Assembly (NCBI GenBank): GCA_965279165.1
Contig: OZ257140.1
Location: forward strand, 1,860,001 to 1,924,000
Direction of reading: 5' to 3'
Source of the DNA: JBAYIE01 sp965279165
GTDB taxonomy: Bacteria; Bacteroidota; Bacteroidia; UKL13-3
Length of the DNA stretch: 64,000 bases
The notes below the pieces were generated by a model. It searched no databases. It was not told the origin of the DNA and saw nothing but the letters and a program-made list of their open reading frames with translations. Below, one piece after another: positions 61,684-64,000 of the stretch (the first letter of the stretch is position 1; every line of letters starts with the position of its first letter). A program made the position numbers and the translations under genes.

Positions 61684-64000
61684 ATGAACAAATTTCTAAA
61701 GGTTTCTACGCTTGCACTGCTTTTTATTGCTGTTTCACCAATTTATGCGCAGCGCTCTAATTGTGGAGTAAGTCAAGTTGCTAATACCATAGTTCAGGCT
61801 AATGGGTCATTACTAACCATTCATGGTATGGGTAATGAGGCAATTAGTTACCTTGAAACGGAAAATGGCTATACGGTTTTATTGAATAAAGTTAACGGAA
61901 ATTATGAATATGCCGGATTGGATGCATCAGGTAATCTTGTTTTAAGTGGCGTAATAGCATCTGATTTAGGGGAAAAGCAATTGCAGAAAACGATTAACCT
62001 TACCCCTCATTTGAGATATAGCCATGCACAGCGGTCGATGTTAACCCAATATTTTGAAGAAGAAACAAGGGTAATGCAGGATTTAGGGAAAGCAGGAGCG
62101 AATGTGTTTTCTTCCCAAGGAGATAGGAAAGTTTTGGTCTTAATGGTTCAATACCCTGATTTGCCTGCCACTATACCAATCGAAAATTTTCAAATGCTGA
62201 TGAACCAGCCAAATAATGCGGGTACCGGAAGTTTCCGTGATTATTATTTACAGGCATCAAAGAATCGTTTGCGTTTAACAAGCGATATTTATGGTTGGTT
62301 TACTGCCGATAGCGGCTACAAATATTATGGTAAAACCAGCAGTCCTTCTTATTCACAAGCTACCCGTAAATTATTGTTGGGTGCCATTAATGATGCAGAT
62401 TCGGTTGTTGATTTTGCACAATACGACAGCGATAGCGATGGATATGTTGATGCGGTTATATTAATTCATTCAGGTCAAGGTGCCGAGGAGGCTAGTGCGC
62501 CAAATGCCGGAAACTATATTCATTCCTTCCGTTCTACGTTATCCAGTACACAAACACCAACCAAGGATGGTAAAAAATTCAGTGCTTATTGCATGTTTCC
62601 TGAGAAGTTATACAATGGGGGTAATTATACCATTGTTGGTATCGGGGTTATCGCACACGAATTTGGGCATATCATTGATTTGCCGGATTTGTATGCTACG
62701 GGATACAGCAATGCAGGTGCCGGTAATTTTACCATCATGGCAGCCGGAACTTGGTTAAATAACCAGAAAACGCCCTGTATGATGGATGCTTTTTCGAGAG
62801 CTGCCATGGGATGGGGAGAACCAACGGTGATTACGGAAATAGGAAATTATACAATTCCTTATTCGATAGTGGATAGTAATTTTGCTTTCCGAATCAATAC
62901 CAAAATGGCCAACGAGTATTTCCTGCTCGAAAATCGCCAAAACAAAGGATTTGATAAATATGTTCCGGCTAAAGGGTTAGCTGTTTGGCATATTAACTCG
63001 AACAAAGCAGGTCGGTTATCGCAAACAGGTAACAATGTAAACAACGACACATCGGATTTGGGTGTGCATTTATTACAGGCTGATGGATTGCGAGAGCTGG
63101 AAAGAAATGTAAACAATGGAAACAATGGCGATTTATTCCCGGGAACATCCAACAAAAAGAACTTAACACCATTTACTACACCAAGCACCAACTTGCATAA
63201 GTCGTATGCTGCAACCAATATTTATATAACTAATATTACGATGAATCCGGATAGCTCTATTACTTTTCGTTTTAGTTCGCAACCGGCTGCTGCATTTGCA
63301 ACCGACCGCATTGCAGGATGTGTGCCTTTTTCGGTTGCCCTCACCAATAATTCAACCGCGGCAAGCGCATTTAAATGGAATTTTGGTAATGGCCAAATGG
63401 ATAGCACCACATTAAATCCAACCGCAAGTTTTACCCAACCGGGTTCGTATGCCATTAAGCTAAACGTATACGATTCGTTGGGTAATTTAAGCGATTCGAG
63501 TACTATGAATATCGAAGCATATCCAAGTCCTGAGGCTTCTTATAAAAATATTCAAAACGGAAATAAACTAACTTTAACCAATACTTCAACCGGTGCAGTT
63601 TCTGTACAATGGCAATATTATATTGGAGCTACTTCTTATTCCAGCTCATCCAATATTTTAACAGATTTAATTATTCCCGACACGGGCAAATTTGTGTATA
63701 AAATAATTGCATTCAATAATTATGGATGCGCGGATACCGCATATGGCGAAACACATGCTTTTGCTGTTGGATTGAAAGAAAACAACGAATCATTAGGTGC
63801 ACTGAATGCTTATCCAAATCCATTTTCCGAATCATTCCGAATTCAATTGCAATTAGCAAAAGCAACAGAAATACGTTTTGCTTGCATGGACATCTTAGGG
63901 AATGTAATTACAGAAACAGTATCCGAAAAATATGCAGCAGGTAACCAAACCATTTTATTTGAAAATGTTAAGCAACTGGGTGCGGGAATCTATTTCTTAA
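61684..64000 (+). CDS. M6-family secreted metalloprotease with PKD domain (3' end cut by window)
   Basis: The frame is open from ATG at 61684 to the last base. A signal peptide ends PIYAQ. The catalytic zinc motif is H325-E326-F-G-H329 (IAHEFGHIIDLPDLY), as in immune-inhibitor-A-type M6 peptidases. A PKD domain (AFKWNFGNGQMDSTTLNPTA) follows, then the start of a T9SS tail (LNAYPNPFSESFRIQL) that ends at GIYFL at the window edge. It should be a secreted or cell-surface protease; only a few terminal residues are missing. Confidence 0.9.
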   Translation, partial: MNKFLKVSTLALLFIAVSPIYAQRSNCGVSQVANTIVQANGSLLTIHGMGNEAISYLETENGYTVLLNKVNGNYEYAGLDASGNLVLSGVIASDLGEKQLQKTINLTPHLRYSHAQRSMLTQYFEEETRVMQDLGKAGANVFSSQGDRKVLVLMVQYPDLPATIPIENFQMLMNQPNNAGTGSFRDYYLQASKNRLRLTSDIYGWFTADSGYKYYGKTSSPSYSQATRKLLLGAINDADSVVDFAQYDSDSDGYVDAVILIHSGQGAEEASAPNAGNYIHSFRSTLSSTQTPTKDGKKFSAYCMFPEKLYNGGNYTIVGIGVIAHEFGHIIDLPDLYATGYSNAGAGNFTIMAAGTWLNNQKTPCMMDAFSRAAMGWGEPTVITEIGNYTIPYSIVDSNFAFRINTKMANEYFLLENRQNKGFDKYVPAKGLAVWHINSNKAGRLSQTGNNVNNDTSDLGVHLLQADGLRELERNVNNGNNGDLFPGTSNKKNLTPFTTPSTNLHKSYAATNIYITNITMNPDSSITFRFSSQPAAAFATDRIAGCVPFSVALTNNSTAASAFKWNFGNGQMDSTTLNPTASFTQPGSYAIKLNVYDSLGNLSDSSTMNIEAYPSPEASYKNIQNGNKLTLTNTSTGAVSVQWQYYIGATSYSSSSNILTDLIIPDTGKFVYKIIAFNNYGCADTAYGETHAFAVGLKENNESLGALNAYPNPFSESFRIQLQLAKATEIRFACMDILGNVITETVSEKYAAGNQTILFENVKQLGAGIYFL

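Overview
The window is a piece of a Bacteroidota chromosome. The markers are a GldH gliding lipoprotein, three secreted proteins with type IX secretion (T9SS) features, Bacteroidota-specific families (BT_3928-like DoxX, DUF1599, DUF2723, DUF6427), the fused CcoNO form of cbb3 oxidase, AT-rich DNA, and -7 boxes of the TAnnTTTG type without Shine-Dalgarno sequences. It carries 51 protein-coding genes (the first and last cut by the window edges), one tRNA-Ser and one complete insertion sequence. I see no prophage, CRISPR array or conjugative element.

Layout. 1-7 kb: recJ (partial), tsaB, rlmB and a large DUF2723 membrane protein. 7-11 kb: an OmpR-type regulator with a TPR sensor kinase, then a DoxX-like membrane protein. 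11-19 kb: housekeeping genes (DUF1599, folP-cdaA, radC, an AlbA_2 protein, guaB, vanZ-like, pgk). 19-23 kb: a lipoprotein, a Rieske protein, a REP-associated (RAYT) transposase, lptB and glyS. 23-28 kb: a second two-component pair, a crotonase, and a 1255-bp IS4-family element. 28-34 kb: gldH, ricT, holB, an SRPBCC protein and a T9SS endonuclease I. 34-42 kb: the cbb3 oxidase cluster ccoI-ccoS-ccoNO-ccoQ-ccoP-ccoG-ccoH plus a TauE/SafE protein. 42-48 kb: lpdA, a hairpin-rich repeat block, tRNA-Ser, then panD, a flippase-like protein, rfaE2 and photolyase. 48-64 kb: a 2831-residue repeat protein with a T9SS tail, a secreted unknown, a DUF6427 membrane protein, purE, mscS, a ferredoxin-reductase-like protein and an M6-type metalloprotease (partial).

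The genes are mostly ordinary; the unusual content is between them. Five gene 3' ends carry arrays of 7-bp units, each array with its own unit sequence, starting at or within tens of bases of the stop codon. A sixth 3' end carries a 15-bp unit three times. The RAYT gene holds two palindromes inside its own reading frame and a third just downstream; the three share an ACAAG loop and have compensating stem changes, so they look like its cognate REP elements. A block of two ~170-bp repeats plus a decayed third copy sits beside tRNA-Ser and contains repeated terminator-like hairpins. The IS4 element is inserted inside a palindrome and keeps perfect ends and a 9-bp target duplication.
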